DNA of 64,000 nt from NCBI RefSeq assembly GCF_018326285.1, contig NZ_AP023362.1, forward strand, positions 744,001 through 808,000, given 5' to 3'. The notes beneath the pieces are model-generated. The model was not told the DNA's origin. It did not search any database and saw only the letters and a program-made list of their open reading frames with translations. Source of the stretch: Mycolicibacterium sp. TY81 (GTDB taxonomy: Bacteria; Actinomycetota; Actinomycetes; Mycobacteriales; Mycobacteriaceae). The position numbers and the translations under genes are program-made. Each line of letters begins with the position of its first letter. The stretch's first letter is position 1. This document shows positions 55,621 through 64,000 of this stretch, piece after piece.

Positions 55621-56780
55621 GCGACTTCATTTCGACCGGCACCCTGCCGGACCACTACGCCGAACTGGCCAAGACGGTCCGGGAATTCGCGCAGACGGTC
55701 GTCGCGCCGGTGGCCGCGCAGCACGACAAGGACCACACCTTCCCGTACAAGGTCATCGACGGGATGGCCGAGATGGGCCTGTTCGGCCTGCCGTTCCCCG
55801 AGGAGTACGGCGGCATGGGCGGCGACTACTTCGCCCTCTGCCTGGCGCTGGAAGAACTCGGCAAGGTGGACCAGAGCGTCGCCATCACGCTGGAGGCCGG
55901 CGTCGGTCTGGGCGCGATGCCGGTGTACCGCTTCGGCACCGAGGCGCAGAAGCAGGAATGGCTGCCGCAGCTGGCCAGCGGAAAGGCCTTGGGCGCCTTC
56001 GGCTTGACCGAGGCCGGTGGCGGCAGCGACGCCGGCGCGACCAAGACCACCGCCAAGCTGGACGGCGACAGCTGGGTGATCAACGGCTCCAAGCAGTTCA
56101 TCACCAACTCCGGCACCGACATCACCAAGCTGGTGACCGTCACGGCCGTGACCGGCGAACTGCCCGGTGGGCACAAGGAGATCTCGTCGATCCTGGTGCC
56201 GGTGCCGACGCCGGGCTTCACCGCCGAGCCCGCCTACGACAAGGTCGGCTGGAACGCCTCGGACACCCATCCGCTGAGCTTCGACGACGTGCGGGTGCCG
56301 GTCGAGAACCTGCTCGGCGAGCGCGGCCGCGGCTACGCCAACTTCCTGCGCATCCTCGACGAGGGCCGCATCGCCATCGCCGCGCTGTCGGTCGGTGTGG
56401 CGCAGGGTTGTGTCGACGAGTGCGTCAAGTACTCGAAGGAGCGGGAAGCGTTCGGCCGCAAGATCGGTGGCTACCAGGCCATCGCCTTCAAGATCGCCCG
56501 GATGGAGGCCCGCGCCCACGTCGCCCGCACCGCCTACTACGACGCCGCGGCGCTGATGCTGGCGGGCAAGCCGTTCAAGAAGGCAGCCTGCATCGCCAAG
56601 ATGATCGCCAGCGAGGCCGCGATGGACAACGCCCGCGACGCCACCCAGGTGTTCGGTGGCTACGGCTTCATGAACGAGTACCCGGTCGCCCGGCACTACC
56701 GCGATTCGAAGATCCTCGAAATCGGTGAGGGCACAACGGAGGTTCAGCTCATGCTGATCGCGCGTGAGGCCGGGCTGTGA
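55617..56780 (+). CDS. fadE19: Acyl-CoA dehydrogenase (isovaleryl/short branched type)
   Basis: A 387-aa acyl-CoA dehydrogenase. Recognisable are [38 protein letters not shown] (FAD), [41 protein letters not shown] and the C-terminal [44 protein letters not shown]. Position in the accD1-accA1 operon identifies it with FadE19, which oxidises branched short acyl-CoAs such as isovaleryl-CoA to 3-methylcrotonyl-CoA, the carboxylase substrate. ATGA and GTGA overlaps link it to both neighbours. Confidence 0.95.
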   Translation: MSDFISTGTLPDHYAELAKTVREFAQTVVAPVAAQHDKDHTFPYKVIDGMAEMGLFGLPFPEEYGGMGGDYFALCLALEELGKVDQSVAITLEAGVGLGAMPVYRFGTEAQKQEWLPQLASGKALGAFGLTEAGGGSDAGATKTTAKLDGDSWVINGSKQFITNSGTDITKLVTVTAVTGELPGGHKEISSILVPVPTPGFTAEPAYDKVGWNASDTHPLSFDDVRVPVENLLGERGRGYANFLRILDEGRIAIAALSVGVAQGCVDECVKYSKEREAFGRKIGGYQAIAFKIARMEARAHVARTAYYDAAALMLAGKPFKKAACIAKMIASEAAMDNARDATQVFGGYGFMNEYPVARHYRDSKILEIGEGTTEVQLMLIAREAGL

Positions 56781-57268
56781 CCGAGAAGCGGGTCATCGAG
56801 CAGCGCGGGCTCTGGTACGAGGAGTTCCAGCCGGGCGTCATCTACCAGCACCGGCCCGGCCGCACCATCACCGAGGCCGACAACGTCCTGTTCACCACGC
56901 TGACCATGAACACGCAGGCGCTGCACCTGGACGCCGCGTTCTCCGATGCGCTGCCGCCGTTCCATGCACGGCTGGTGAATTCGATGTTCACGCTGTCGAC
57001 GCTCGTCGGCCTGTCGGTCGCTCAGCTGACCCAGGGCACGATCGTCGGGAACCTCGGTTTCTCCGACATCGCGTTCCCCAGGCCGCTCTTCCACGGTGAC
57101 ACGCTGTACGCCGAGTCCGAGGTGATCGAGAAGCGCGAGTCCAAGAGCCGGCCGGGGGAGGGCATCGTCACGTTCGCCCACACCGGTCGCAACCAGCACG
57201 GCGACATCGTCGCCACGGCGACACGCAAGACCATGGTCCGTAAGCGCCCCGCGGAGCAGCCGTCATGA
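56777..57268 (+). CDS. MaoC-like (R)-specific enoyl-CoA hydratase (Rv2499c homologue)
   Basis: A 163-aa hot-dog protein. It has YEEFQPGVIYQHRPGRTITEADNVLFTTLTMNTQALHLDAAFS with the hydratase-type Asp/His positions (TEADN, LHLD), and FPRPLFHGDTLYAESEV. In this operon it probably hydrates 3-methylglutaconyl-CoA (or a related enoyl-CoA) to the HMG-CoA-type substrate of the following lyase. GTG start 56777 overlaps the fadE19 stop; the end overlaps citE by ATGA. Confidence 0.9.
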   Translation: MTEKRVIEQRGLWYEEFQPGVIYQHRPGRTITEADNVLFTTLTMNTQALHLDAAFSDALPPFHARLVNSMFTLSTLVGLSVAQLTQGTIVGNLGFSDIAFPRPLFHGDTLYAESEVIEKRESKSRPGEGIVTFAHTGRNQHGDIVATATRKTMVRKRPAEQPS

Positions 57269-58071
57269 GCCTGACCGCCCCGGGACCCGGCTGGCTGTTC
57301 TGCCCCGCGGACCGTCCTGAGCGGTTCGAAAAGGCCGCCGCCGCAGCAGATGTGGTGATCCTCGACCTGGAGGACGGCTGCGCCGCGAAGGATCGGCCGG
57401 CGGCTCGCCAGGCGCTCATCGACACCCCGCTGGACCCGGCGCGGACGGTGGTGCGTTTGAACCCGTCGGACACCGCCGATCACCCGCTCGATCTGGAGGC
57501 CCTGGCGAAGACGCCGTACACCACGGTGATGCTCGCCAAAACCGAGTCGGCCGAACAGGTTCGGGCGCTCGCGCCGCTCGACGTCGTGGTGCTGGTGGAG
57601 ACGCCGCTCGGTGCGCTCGCCGTCACCGAGACCGCCCGCGTCGAGAACACTTACGCCGTCATGTGGGGCGCCGAGGACCTGTTCGCGGTGCTGGGCGGTA
57701 CCGCGAACCGCTGGCCCGACGACAGCTACCGCGATGTGGCCAAGCACGTCCGGTCGCAATCGCTCTTGGCCGCCAAGGCTTTCGGCAAGCTCGCGCTGGA
57801 CTCGGTCTACCTCGACATCAAGAACCTGGACGGCCTGCGGGCCGAGGTCGACGACGCCGTGGCCGTCGGATTCGACGCCAAGGTGGCCATCCACCCGACG
57901 CAGGTCGCGGTCATCCGGAACGGCTACGCGCCGACCGAGAAGGAGATCGCCTGGGCGCGTGCGGTACTCGATGCCGCGACCCGCGAGCGCGGCGTGTTCC
58001 AGTACGACGGTCTGATGGTCGACATGCCGGTGCTCCGCCGGGCCGAACGCATCGTCGCCCTGGCGCCGTAG
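57265..58071 (+). CDS. citE: CitE-like beta-hydroxyacyl-CoA lyase (Rv2498c homologue)
   Basis: A 268-aa HpcH/HpaI TIM-barrel lyase. The N-terminus PGPGWLFCPADRPERFEKAAAAADVVILDLEDGCAAKDRPAAR carries the metal Asp/Glu motif, followed by VVLVETPLGALAV (catalytic Glu), WGAEDLFAVLGG and AIHPTQVAVIRNGYAPTEKEIAWA. No citrate lyase alpha or gamma genes adjoin it, so it is a stand-alone lyase; the M. tuberculosis homologue cleaves branched 3-hydroxyacyl-CoAs including HMG-CoA. It would yield acetyl-CoA and acetoacetate from leucine. In M. tuberculosis bkdA follows directly; here it is 5 kb away. Confidence 0.93.
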   Translation: MSLTAPGPGWLFCPADRPERFEKAAAAADVVILDLEDGCAAKDRPAARQALIDTPLDPARTVVRLNPSDTADHPLDLEALAKTPYTTVMLAKTESAEQVRALAPLDVVVLVETPLGALAVTETARVENTYAVMWGAEDLFAVLGGTANRWPDDSYRDVAKHVRSQSLLAAKAFGKLALDSVYLDIKNLDGLRAEVDDAVAVGFDAKVAIHPTQVAVIRNGYAPTEKEIAWARAVLDAATRERGVFQYDGLMVDMPVLRRAERIVALAP

Positions 58072-58074
58072 GAG

Positions 58075-58752
58075 CTACAGGTCCTCGACGCTGAGGATGC
58101 CGTCTTGCACGGCACGGGCGACCAGTTGGGCCTTGGTGGCCGCCGGTCGCCCCGCGGCGGCGTACTTGGCGCGAACGCGTTGCAGGTGGGTCCGGACTGT
58201 GGTCGGCGCGAGGTGCAGGCGCTTGGCGACGATGTCCTTGCTCTCGGTCTGAAACCAGGCCTTGAGCACTTCACGTTCGCGCTTGGTGAGTCCGGGCCGG
58301 CCGGAGTCGGTGTCCGAGCAGATGGCCGCGGCCATGCGGGGACCGACGTACGGCTCGTGGGTGCTGGCCGCGCGGATGGCCTCGATGAGATGGCCCTGGC
58401 CTTCGCTCTTGGCCAGATAGGTGACCACCCCGATGGCCAGGCAACGCAGGATCACCTCGGAGTTCTCGAGGTGCGAGTAGACGATCACCGCGTGTCCCGC
58501 GTCCACGATGGCGGCGACCGCATCGAAATCGGGCTGGCGACTGCGCAGTTCGAGATCCAGGATGACCGCGGCCAGCTGGTGGTCGGCCTTGGGGTAGACG
58601 GCCAGGAACGACTCGGCGTCGAGATGGTCGGATGCGACGCGGATGGGTGGGTCGGCCTGGGCGCACCATGCCGAGACGCCGGTGTGGATGACGTCGTGGT
58701 CATCGACAACGGCGATGGCCAGAGGCTCAGATGGGTTGGCCGGCGCGGACAT
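58075..58752 (-). CDS. NarL/FixJ-type response regulator
   Basis: A 225-aa protein. The receiver domain reads AIAVVDDHDVIHTGVSAW (acidic pair), VILDLELRS (phospho-Asp) and IVYSHLE. The C-terminal LuxR-type HTH is LTKREREVLKAWFQTESKDIVAKRLHLAPTTVRTHLQRVRAKYAAAG. Start MSAPANPSEP at 58752 lies inside the 3' end of the kinase gene (26-bp overlap). It converges on citE, with only 3 bases between stops. The receiver loop lacks the usual DxxMP sequence after the Asp (DLELRSRQPD), a feature shared with an actinobacterial subgroup. Confidence 0.92.
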   Translation of the reverse strand: MSAPANPSEPLAIAVVDDHDVIHTGVSAWCAQADPPIRVASDHLDAESFLAVYPKADHQLAAVILDLELRSRQPDFDAVAAIVDAGHAVIVYSHLENSEVILRCLAIGVVTYLAKSEGQGHLIEAIRAASTHEPYVGPRMAAAICSDTDSGRPGLTKREREVLKAWFQTESKDIVAKRLHLAPTTVRTHLQRVRAKYAAAGRPAATKAQLVARAVQDGILSVEDL

Positions 58753-60973
58753 GATCGGTCGGTCTTTCTGGGAGTGGGTGGCGCACGGTGATCCACACCG
58801 TGTCATCGAGGGTGGTCAGGTCGAATTCATCTTCGTCGTCGACACTGGATTTCGTCGGCAAATCGGCGTGCTCGGCCCGCTGACACATGACGCTGAGTTC
58901 GACTGCCGCCGTTTCGGCGGCGACGGTGATGCGGGCCGGCGAGGCGGCCGCGTGGAGAATTTGGTCGATGAGCCGGGCCAACCGCCGGGCAGTGGGGACA
59001 TCCATGGCCGGCAGTGTGCCCTGGACGTCCACGGAAACGGCCAGGCCGCGATTCTGGGCGGCGTCGATGCGTGGGCGCAATTCGCGAAGCAGTACGTGCT
59101 CGAAGCTCGAGGACTGGTCGAAAAGGGTACGCAGCCGCTGGTATTCGAGTTGTGCGCGGCGCCGGGTCTCGGCATCCACCGGTTGTCCGTCGGCGAGGGT
59201 CGACAGCAGCGGCTGGATGGTGGCGGCGAGGTCCGCGTAGCGGCGGTCGTATTCCTCCTGCACGGCGTCGGCGATGTGTGCTGCCGCAGTCAGGCGCATG
59301 TGACTTTCGGTCTCGGCGGAAGCGGCTGCGGCAGAACGCCGGATCATGTCGGCGACGACCAGAGCACACAGTTGGGCGACGAGGACACTCGCCGTGTCGT
59401 ATCCGAGGTCGACGACGGTGTGGACCGACGGATTCCGAATGATCGCGTAGACGGCGGGGACGACCCAGCACCACACCAGGACACCAACGGCGTAGCGCAG
59501 CTGGACACTGAGCAGCAGCGGCAGCACACACCAGCCGATCGCGCCTTGTGCCCACTGCAGCCGGGGGTCGAGGTCTTTGATCGGCATCGAGATCGACTGC
59601 ACCAGCGCAACAACGACGAGGATCATGATGCCGAAACGTGCCCGCGGATAGGCCCGGCCCATGACCCGGGGGATCGCGGACAGCGTCGCCGCCGTCGTCA
59701 CGACGATGAGGGACCACTGCAGATACGGGTATGCCGCGAACTTCAGGGATGAGGGCACGGTCACCAGCAGGTTGGCCAGGCCGTAGGCAACCAGTGCCAG
59801 TCCGTAGCCCATGTGTGCCCGCTCGATGAGCCGCTCCGGGTCCGGCGCCGGCGCGGCACTGGCCGGTATTGATGTGGGCCAACGCAATTCGACCGTGGTG
59901 CCCTGCCCGGGCTGCGTGATGATCTCCGCGACACCGCCGAGCTGCTGCATGCGGGCGATGATCGAGTCTGCGATGCCGTGCCCCCGCGTCGGCCGGGTCA
60001 GATCGAATCCATGCCCGTCGTCGGCGATCTGGATCCGGCCGAGATGCACGGTGATGGTGACCGCCGTGGCGCCGGAATGCCGGTCGATGTTGGTCAGAGC
60101 TTCGCGCGCGGCGGCCGCGATGGTCGCCGCCGTCGCGCCGTCCACCCACATCGCGGTCACCCCGGCATAACTCACGGGCGTCGTGGTGTGCATGGCGTGA
60201 TCACGCAGAGTGGCAACGAGATCGGCCGGCGGCGCGGGCGTGTGCGATGTCTCGGTGAACACGCGAAGGTCGCGCCGAGCCTGGGCGGCGACGCGCTCGG
60301 GTGACAAGGCGGTGCCGGTACCCACCATCAGCAGGGTCGAGGCGACGGTGTCGTGGAGCAGCCGCATCTGTTCGCGGTCGTAGTCGCGCACGGCGGCGTT
60401 GACTTTCTGGCGGAGCTCGGCAGCGAGCCGCTCGGCGCGGGCGACGTCGACCCTTTCGGCCACGTGCACCGTCAGGAAGCGGATCAGCGTCGATGCCACC
60501 CACAACAATGCGAAGTAGTAGACGTTGACCCATTGGTCGCTGTCGTGGATACCGCCGACCGACGCCGCGCCGGCGGCGAGCGCGGCAACGACGCCCGCGG
60601 TCATCGCCGTGTTCAGCAGCGGTTCGAACACCGTGAAGCTCGCGATGGCCGTACCGGCGATCGCGATCGGCGCGCAGGTCGACGGGCACGCCCGGTCGTC
60701 GGCAGCCGCGACAGGCAGGACCAGGCAGGCGGCGAGCGTGACGACGTAGTCGATCGCGAGGATGCGGGGCGTTGCGGAGCGGGTCAGCAACCGGTACAGC
60801 GACCAGGCGCCGGCCAGACCGGCGAACGCGACGCCGGCCAGGCTGATGCGCGGCGCCGAGACCAGCACCACGACGTACACCACCAATGCCCCGCCGTGCC
60901 GCATGAACAGGCTGACCCGCATCGCGTGCTGGAGGAAGTTGCGGCGTGCCGCGCCTGTGCCGGTGTCAAACAT
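58727..60973 (-). CDS. Histidine kinase with duplicated membrane/transmitter modules
   Basis: A 748-aa protein. Residues 1 to about 175 hold around five membrane segments. A HisKA_3-type dimerisation helix (QMRLLHDTVASTLLMVG, phospho-His) and a complete HATPase domain (EALTNIDRHSGATAV, IADDGHGFD, RGHGIADSI, GQGTTVELRW) follow, to about residue 370. A second membrane bundle (about 390-545) and a second transmitter-like region (VQEEYDRRYADLAATIQPLL...) then occur, the latter with no equivalent His and no G-boxes. The C-terminus is acidic (VDDEDEFDLTTLDD). The start MFDTGTG at 60973 lacks a good RBS. The adjacent LuxR-type regulator is the clear partner. Confidence 0.85.
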   Translation of the reverse strand: MFDTGTGAARRNFLQHAMRVSLFMRHGGALVVYVVVLVSAPRISLAGVAFAGLAGAWSLYRLLTRSATPRILAIDYVVTLAACLVLPVAAADDRACPSTCAPIAIAGTAIASFTVFEPLLNTAMTAGVVAALAAGAASVGGIHDSDQWVNVYYFALLWVASTLIRFLTVHVAERVDVARAERLAAELRQKVNAAVRDYDREQMRLLHDTVASTLLMVGTGTALSPERVAAQARRDLRVFTETSHTPAPPADLVATLRDHAMHTTTPVSYAGVTAMWVDGATAATIAAAAREALTNIDRHSGATAVTITVHLGRIQIADDGHGFDLTRPTRGHGIADSIIARMQQLGGVAEIITQPGQGTTVELRWPTSIPASAAPAPDPERLIERAHMGYGLALVAYGLANLLVTVPSSLKFAAYPYLQWSLIVVTTAATLSAIPRVMGRAYPRARFGIMILVVVALVQSISMPIKDLDPRLQWAQGAIGWCVLPLLLSVQLRYAVGVLVWCWVVPAVYAIIRNPSVHTVVDLGYDTASVLVAQLCALVVADMIRRSAAAASAETESHMRLTAAAHIADAVQEEYDRRYADLAATIQPLLSTLADGQPVDAETRRRAQLEYQRLRTLFDQSSSFEHVLLRELRPRIDAAQNRGLAVSVDVQGTLPAMDVPTARRLARLIDQILHAAASPARITVAAETAAVELSVMCQRAEHADLPTKSSVDDEDEFDLTTLDDTVWITVRHPLPERPTDHVRAGQPI

Positions 60974-61353
60974 GATGGGACTGCCGTACGTGTGCGGTCA
61001 GGGTGCGGGCGCGGCTGACGCTCGGGCGACGTTGGGGCCGGCGCGGTTCGGACGTCTCATCGGTTTCTCGCTTCTGGCACTGCCACGTTGATGATGCGAT
61101 GGTTGTAGCATGCGGCAACGACATTTAGCCTTTGAGTGAGTCCGTGGGCAGGTCGAGGCACCGACCGGGACATCTGGTGATCCCTGACGTCTGAGTGGCC
61201 GCCCGCGGGCTCGGTGCCTGGTCGAGCGGTGTCCTTGTTTGGGAACTTGGAGCCAGCCTGAGGGTGGGACTCCTGCTTAGAGAATGTCTGGGCCGTGGCC
61301 GCGATGGTCAGTCACCTGGGATGACAGGATCGGGCTGACAGGAGCAAAACGAC
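60974..61353. other. Non-coding region upstream of the IS110 transposase; possible bridge-RNA segment
   Basis: About 380 bp without a gene. It contains the promoter of the kinase gene at its left and, at its right, a structured stretch. The clearest element is AGGCACCGA (61156-61164) complementary to TCGGTGCCT (61211-61219), with GC-rich internal complementarity (GCCGCCCGCGGGC). In IS110 elements the noncoding left end encodes the bridge RNA, so this is a candidate locus; the element's exact left end cannot be fixed. Confidence 0.35.
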
Positions 61354-62751
61354 AATGGCATTGACGTTGGGGATCGACGTGGCAGTGCGGGCAGCGCATC
61401 AAGGGGACGCTGGCCCGCGACGGAATCGCGGTGTGGCGTGGCCGTAAGTTCTCGACCCGGCCGGCGGAGCTGGAACGGTTGTGGGATGACCTGAATCTGG
61501 CTGATCCGGGTGATCTGACGGTCGTGGTCGAGCCGACGCGCAACGCGTGGATCGTTGTGGCGGAGTGGTTCCGCCGCCGCGGGGGCCCGCGTGGTGATGG
61601 TTCCCACCACCCAATCGGCGGATCTTCGCAAGTACTACTCCAAGCACACCAAGAACGATCGGATCGACTCCGAGTTGCTGGCCCGGCTGCCACTTCTTCA
61701 TCCCGAAGGCCTGCGTGAGTATTCCGGCCAGGGACCTGCAGACCCGTTGCGGCGCTTGGTCAAGCAGCGCTCCACCATGGTCAAACGCCGGGTCGCCGTC
61801 TACGCCCGACTCGATGCACTCGTCGAGCTCCTCGGGCCGGCTTGGTATGCGGTGCTCGGTTCGAATTACGGCATCGCGGCGTTGGAGTTCCTGGCCCGTT
61901 ACGCCGATCCGAACGCGGTGATCCGCCTCGGCCACGGACGTCTGAGCAGGTTCTTGATCGCCCGGTCCCGTGGCGCGTGGCGCAGCGACCACGCCGCCCG
62001 GCCTCATCGCCGCGGCCAAGGAAACCCTCGCGCTGTGGGGGTCGGACGGGATGAACTTCGCCGAACTGGCCGAAGACATCGCCCACGAAGCCGAACAGGC
62101 GCTGTTCTTGACCCGCCAAATCAAGCAGATCGACGAACGAGTCGCGAACCTGTACGCCGACGCCGACCCCGATGGGATCGTTGCCTCGGCTCCCGGCGTG
62201 GGACCGGTCATCAGCGCCGTGATCGCGGGGCGGATCGGTGATCCGCACCGATTCACCTCACTGGCGGCGGTGCGCGCCTACACCGGACTGGTCCCCAAGG
62301 TCAGCCAGTCCGGGGTGGGCAAGGTCGAATCTTCGATCACCAAGGCCGGTGACCCACTGCTGCGCGAAATGCTCTGCACCGCAGCCGATCAAGCCCGCAA
62401 GGTCGACCCGCAGATCGCGGCGAAGTACCAGCGGCTGATGGCGGCGACCGCCACCATGATTCGGCGATCTGCCATCTGGCCACTCTGCTGGTCACTCGGA
62501 TCGCCACGTGCATGCGCGCCGGCCAGCCCTACGCCCTACGCGATGTCGACGGCACCCCCATCACCGAAGCTCAGGGCCGCGTGCTCGTCAAAGAGCGCTA
62601 CCAGATTGAGCCGCGCCGCCGAGACAACATCCGGCACCACCGTATGCGCGACCGCCGCAAACAGAGGGCGGGCCAGGAGTCACAGGAGTCGCCGAACGCT
62701 CCAACATCCAGGCCCGCCACCAATCACCCTACGAGCCAACACATCGCTTGA
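61354..62751 (+). pseudogene. IS110-family transposase, four frameshifts
   Basis: The reading shifts through five frames but has no internal stops in the proper ones. Pieces in order: MALTLGIDVAVRAAHQ (first DEDD Asp); TLARDGIAVWRGRKFSTRP and VVVEPTRNAW; VVMVPTTQSADLRKYY with NDRIDSELLARL (later acidic residues); LIAAAKETLALWGSDG and the Transposase_20 part SAPGVGPVISAVIAGRIGD, FTSLAAVRAYTGLVPKVSQSG, SSITKAGDPLLREML; then RAGQPYALRDVDGTPITEAQG. The likely indels are an extra G near 61403-61406, an extra G in the G5 run 61581-61585, an extra C near 62002 and one missing base near 62450. The protein cannot be made as sequenced. It lies in the citE-bkdA gap. Confidence 0.88.
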
Positions 62752-63104
62752 CATCCGTTAGGAACTCAGACTCTGGGCCGATTCGCGTGTCACCAGCGCA
62801 AATGACAACGAATTCATACGTTCGGGCTACAAGTTGGCCGTATTGCGACCGACCCGCACCGGCCCGACCGGCCGCTGCGACACGTCTTCAGTCTGTTACC
62901 TGCGATAACCGCGGCCGGCCGGCCTTCGGGCGCATAATGGCGGTGATGCCCCAGCACTGCGGCGAGCAGAGCGGATCATCCGACTGATGCCACACCCCGG
63001 CATCGGCCGGCGACCCTCACCACCTGAGGGGTTGCCCTGGTCGCCACCGCGCTGAGCTTCTCGCGGACTGACGGCCGAACATGCCGTCACCGAAAGGAGG
63101 CGGT
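62752..63104. other. Region between the IS110 remnant and bkdA
   Basis: About 350 bp. It probably contains the IS110 right end and the present bkdA promoter; neither can be placed with certainty. No supported gene is seen. A strong RBS, AAAGGAGG (63093-63100), lies at its right end. Confidence 0.4.
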
Positions 63105-64000
63105 ATGGCTGACGTGACGGTCCCTGGCCTGGACAACCGGGTGGACCTCGAGCCCGTGCAACTCGTCGCGCCCGACGGCGCGCCCACCTCCGACGCGCGA
63201 TATCGCCGCGACCTGCCGCCCGAGACGCTGGGCTGGCTGTACGAGGAGATGGTCGTCACCCGCGACCTCGACGTCGAATTCGTCAATCTGCAGCGCCAGG
63301 GTGAACTGGCGCTGTTCGCCTCGTGCCGCGGTCAGGAAGCCGCGCAGGTGGGTGCGGCGGCGTGTCTGCGCAAGACCGACTGGCTGTTCCCGCAGTACCG
63401 GGAACTCGGCGCCCTGCTGGTCCGCGGCATCACCCCCGCCCAGATCAGCGCGGTGTGGCGGGGCCGCTGGCACGGCGGCCTGGGCTTCACCGAAAAACAC
63501 TGCGCGCCACTGTCGATCGACATCGGCTCGCACGGCCTGCACGCGGTCGGCGCGGCGATGGCGGCGCAGCGGCTCGGTGAGGACTCGGTGACGGTGGCGT
63601 TCATCGGCGACGGCGGCACCTCCGAAGGCGACATGCACGAAGCACTCAACTTCGCGGCCGTCACGTCGGCGCCCTGCGTGTTCTTCGTGCAGAACAACCA
63701 GTGGGCCATCTCGGTACCGGTGCGCCATCAGCAGGCGGGACCGTCGATCGCGCACCGCGCCATCGGCTACGGCATGCCCGGCATCCGGGTCGACGGCAAC
63801 GACGTGCTGGCCTGCTACGCGGTGATGTCCGAGGCGGCGCAGCGTGCCCGCGGGGGCGACGGGCCGACGCTGATCGAGGCCGTCACCTACCGGATGGGGC
63901 CGCACACCACGTCCGATGATCCGACCCGCTACCGCGACCCGGATGAGCTGAAGCACTGGGAGGCACGCGATCCCATCACGCGCTACCGGACGTACCTGGA
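63105..64000 (+). CDS. bkdA: Branched-chain 2-oxoacid dehydrogenase E1 component alpha subunit (3' partial)
   Basis: The first 298 residues are in the window and no stop occurs before the right edge; family members are about 360 aa. Substrate-side sequence LASCRGQEAAQVG-type (FASCRGQEAAQVGAAA), DWLFPQYRELGALLVRG, and the thiamine diphosphate/Mg motif FIGDGGTSEGDMHEALNFAAV with VQNNQWAISVP are all clear. The phosphorylation-loop region RMGPHTTSDDPTRYRD also matches. It decarboxylates the 2-oxoacids of Leu, Ile and Val to acyl-CoAs, feeding FadE19. AAAGGAGG precedes the ATG by 4 bases. E1 beta and E2 presumably follow outside the window. Confidence 0.95.
   Translation, partial: MADVTVPGLDNRVDLEPVQLVAPDGAPTSDARYRRDLPPETLGWLYEEMVVTRDLDVEFVNLQRQGELALFASCRGQEAAQVGAAACLRKTDWLFPQYRELGALLVRGITPAQISAVWRGRWHGGLGFTEKHCAPLSIDIGSHGLHAVGAAMAAQRLGEDSVTVAFIGDGGTSEGDMHEALNFAAVTSAPCVFFVQNNQWAISVPVRHQQAGPSIAHRAIGYGMPGIRVDGNDVLACYAVMSEAAQRARGGDGPTLIEAVTYRMGPHTTSDDPTRYRDPDELKHWEARDPITRYRTYL

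Overview
The window is high-GC actinobacterial DNA and almost certainly comes from a Mycobacterium/Mycolicibacterium, probably an environmental rapid grower. The evidence is a single-chain type I fatty acid synthase followed by AcpS, an MmpL transporter, homologues of CmrA (mycolate reductase) and Orn, and a gene order that I recall from M. tuberculosis. That order is Rv2525c-fas-acpS-Rv2522c, then bcp-Rv2520c, then orn-Rv2510c-Rv2509-Rv2508c-Rv2507-Rv2506, then accD1-accA1-fadE19-Rv2499c-citE and finally bkdA.

Region by region. 1-5.3 kb: the end of a Pro/Tyr-rich membrane protein, an OmpR-type two-component pair, a small secreted protein, and a CoA-transferase/thiolase pair. 5.3-12 kb: a divergent aromatic meta-cleavage cluster around two tandem TetR-type operators. 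It has a flavin hydroxylase, C-C hydrolase, extradiol dioxygenase and amidohydrolase on the right, and a TetR regulator, the C-terminal half of an acylating acetaldehyde dehydrogenase and 4-hydroxy-2-oxovalerate aldolase on the left. 12-17.2 kb: an acyl-CoA dehydrogenase, an unrecognised protein and an MmpL. 17.5-22.4 kb: a TetR-controlled, translationally coupled module of a DUF4242-like protein, an acyl-CoA-dehydrogenase-like flavoprotein and a complete SsuABC-type ABC importer. 22.4-25 kb: two convergent IspD-family genes, one lacking catalytic residues, and an LtrA-type membrane protein.

25-38 kb is the conserved fatty acid synthase locus (a Tat-exported Rv2525c homologue, fas, acpS, a LysE-type exporter and an M20 peptidase). 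38.3-42.8 kb is an accessory catabolic operon (acyl-CoA synthetase, class II aldolase, amidohydrolase, GntR regulator) lying between the Rv2522c and bcp homologues. 42.8-46 kb carries Bcp, several very small genes and tRNA-Lys and tRNA-His. 46-52 kb is the orn-cmrA block. 52-58 kb is the leucine catabolic operon (methylcrotonyl-CoA carboxylase through a CitE-type lyase), preceded by a TetR gene and two matching GTTA-N8-TAAC palindromes.

Between citE and bkdA lie a NarL-type two-component pair, with a histidine kinase that has two membrane/transmitter modules, and an IS110-family transposase broken by four frameshifts. bkdA (branched-chain keto acid dehydrogenase E1 alpha) runs off the right edge. 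Many convergent junctions carry long, nearly perfect hairpins without U-tracts. I see no CRISPR array, prophage, rRNA or replication origin.
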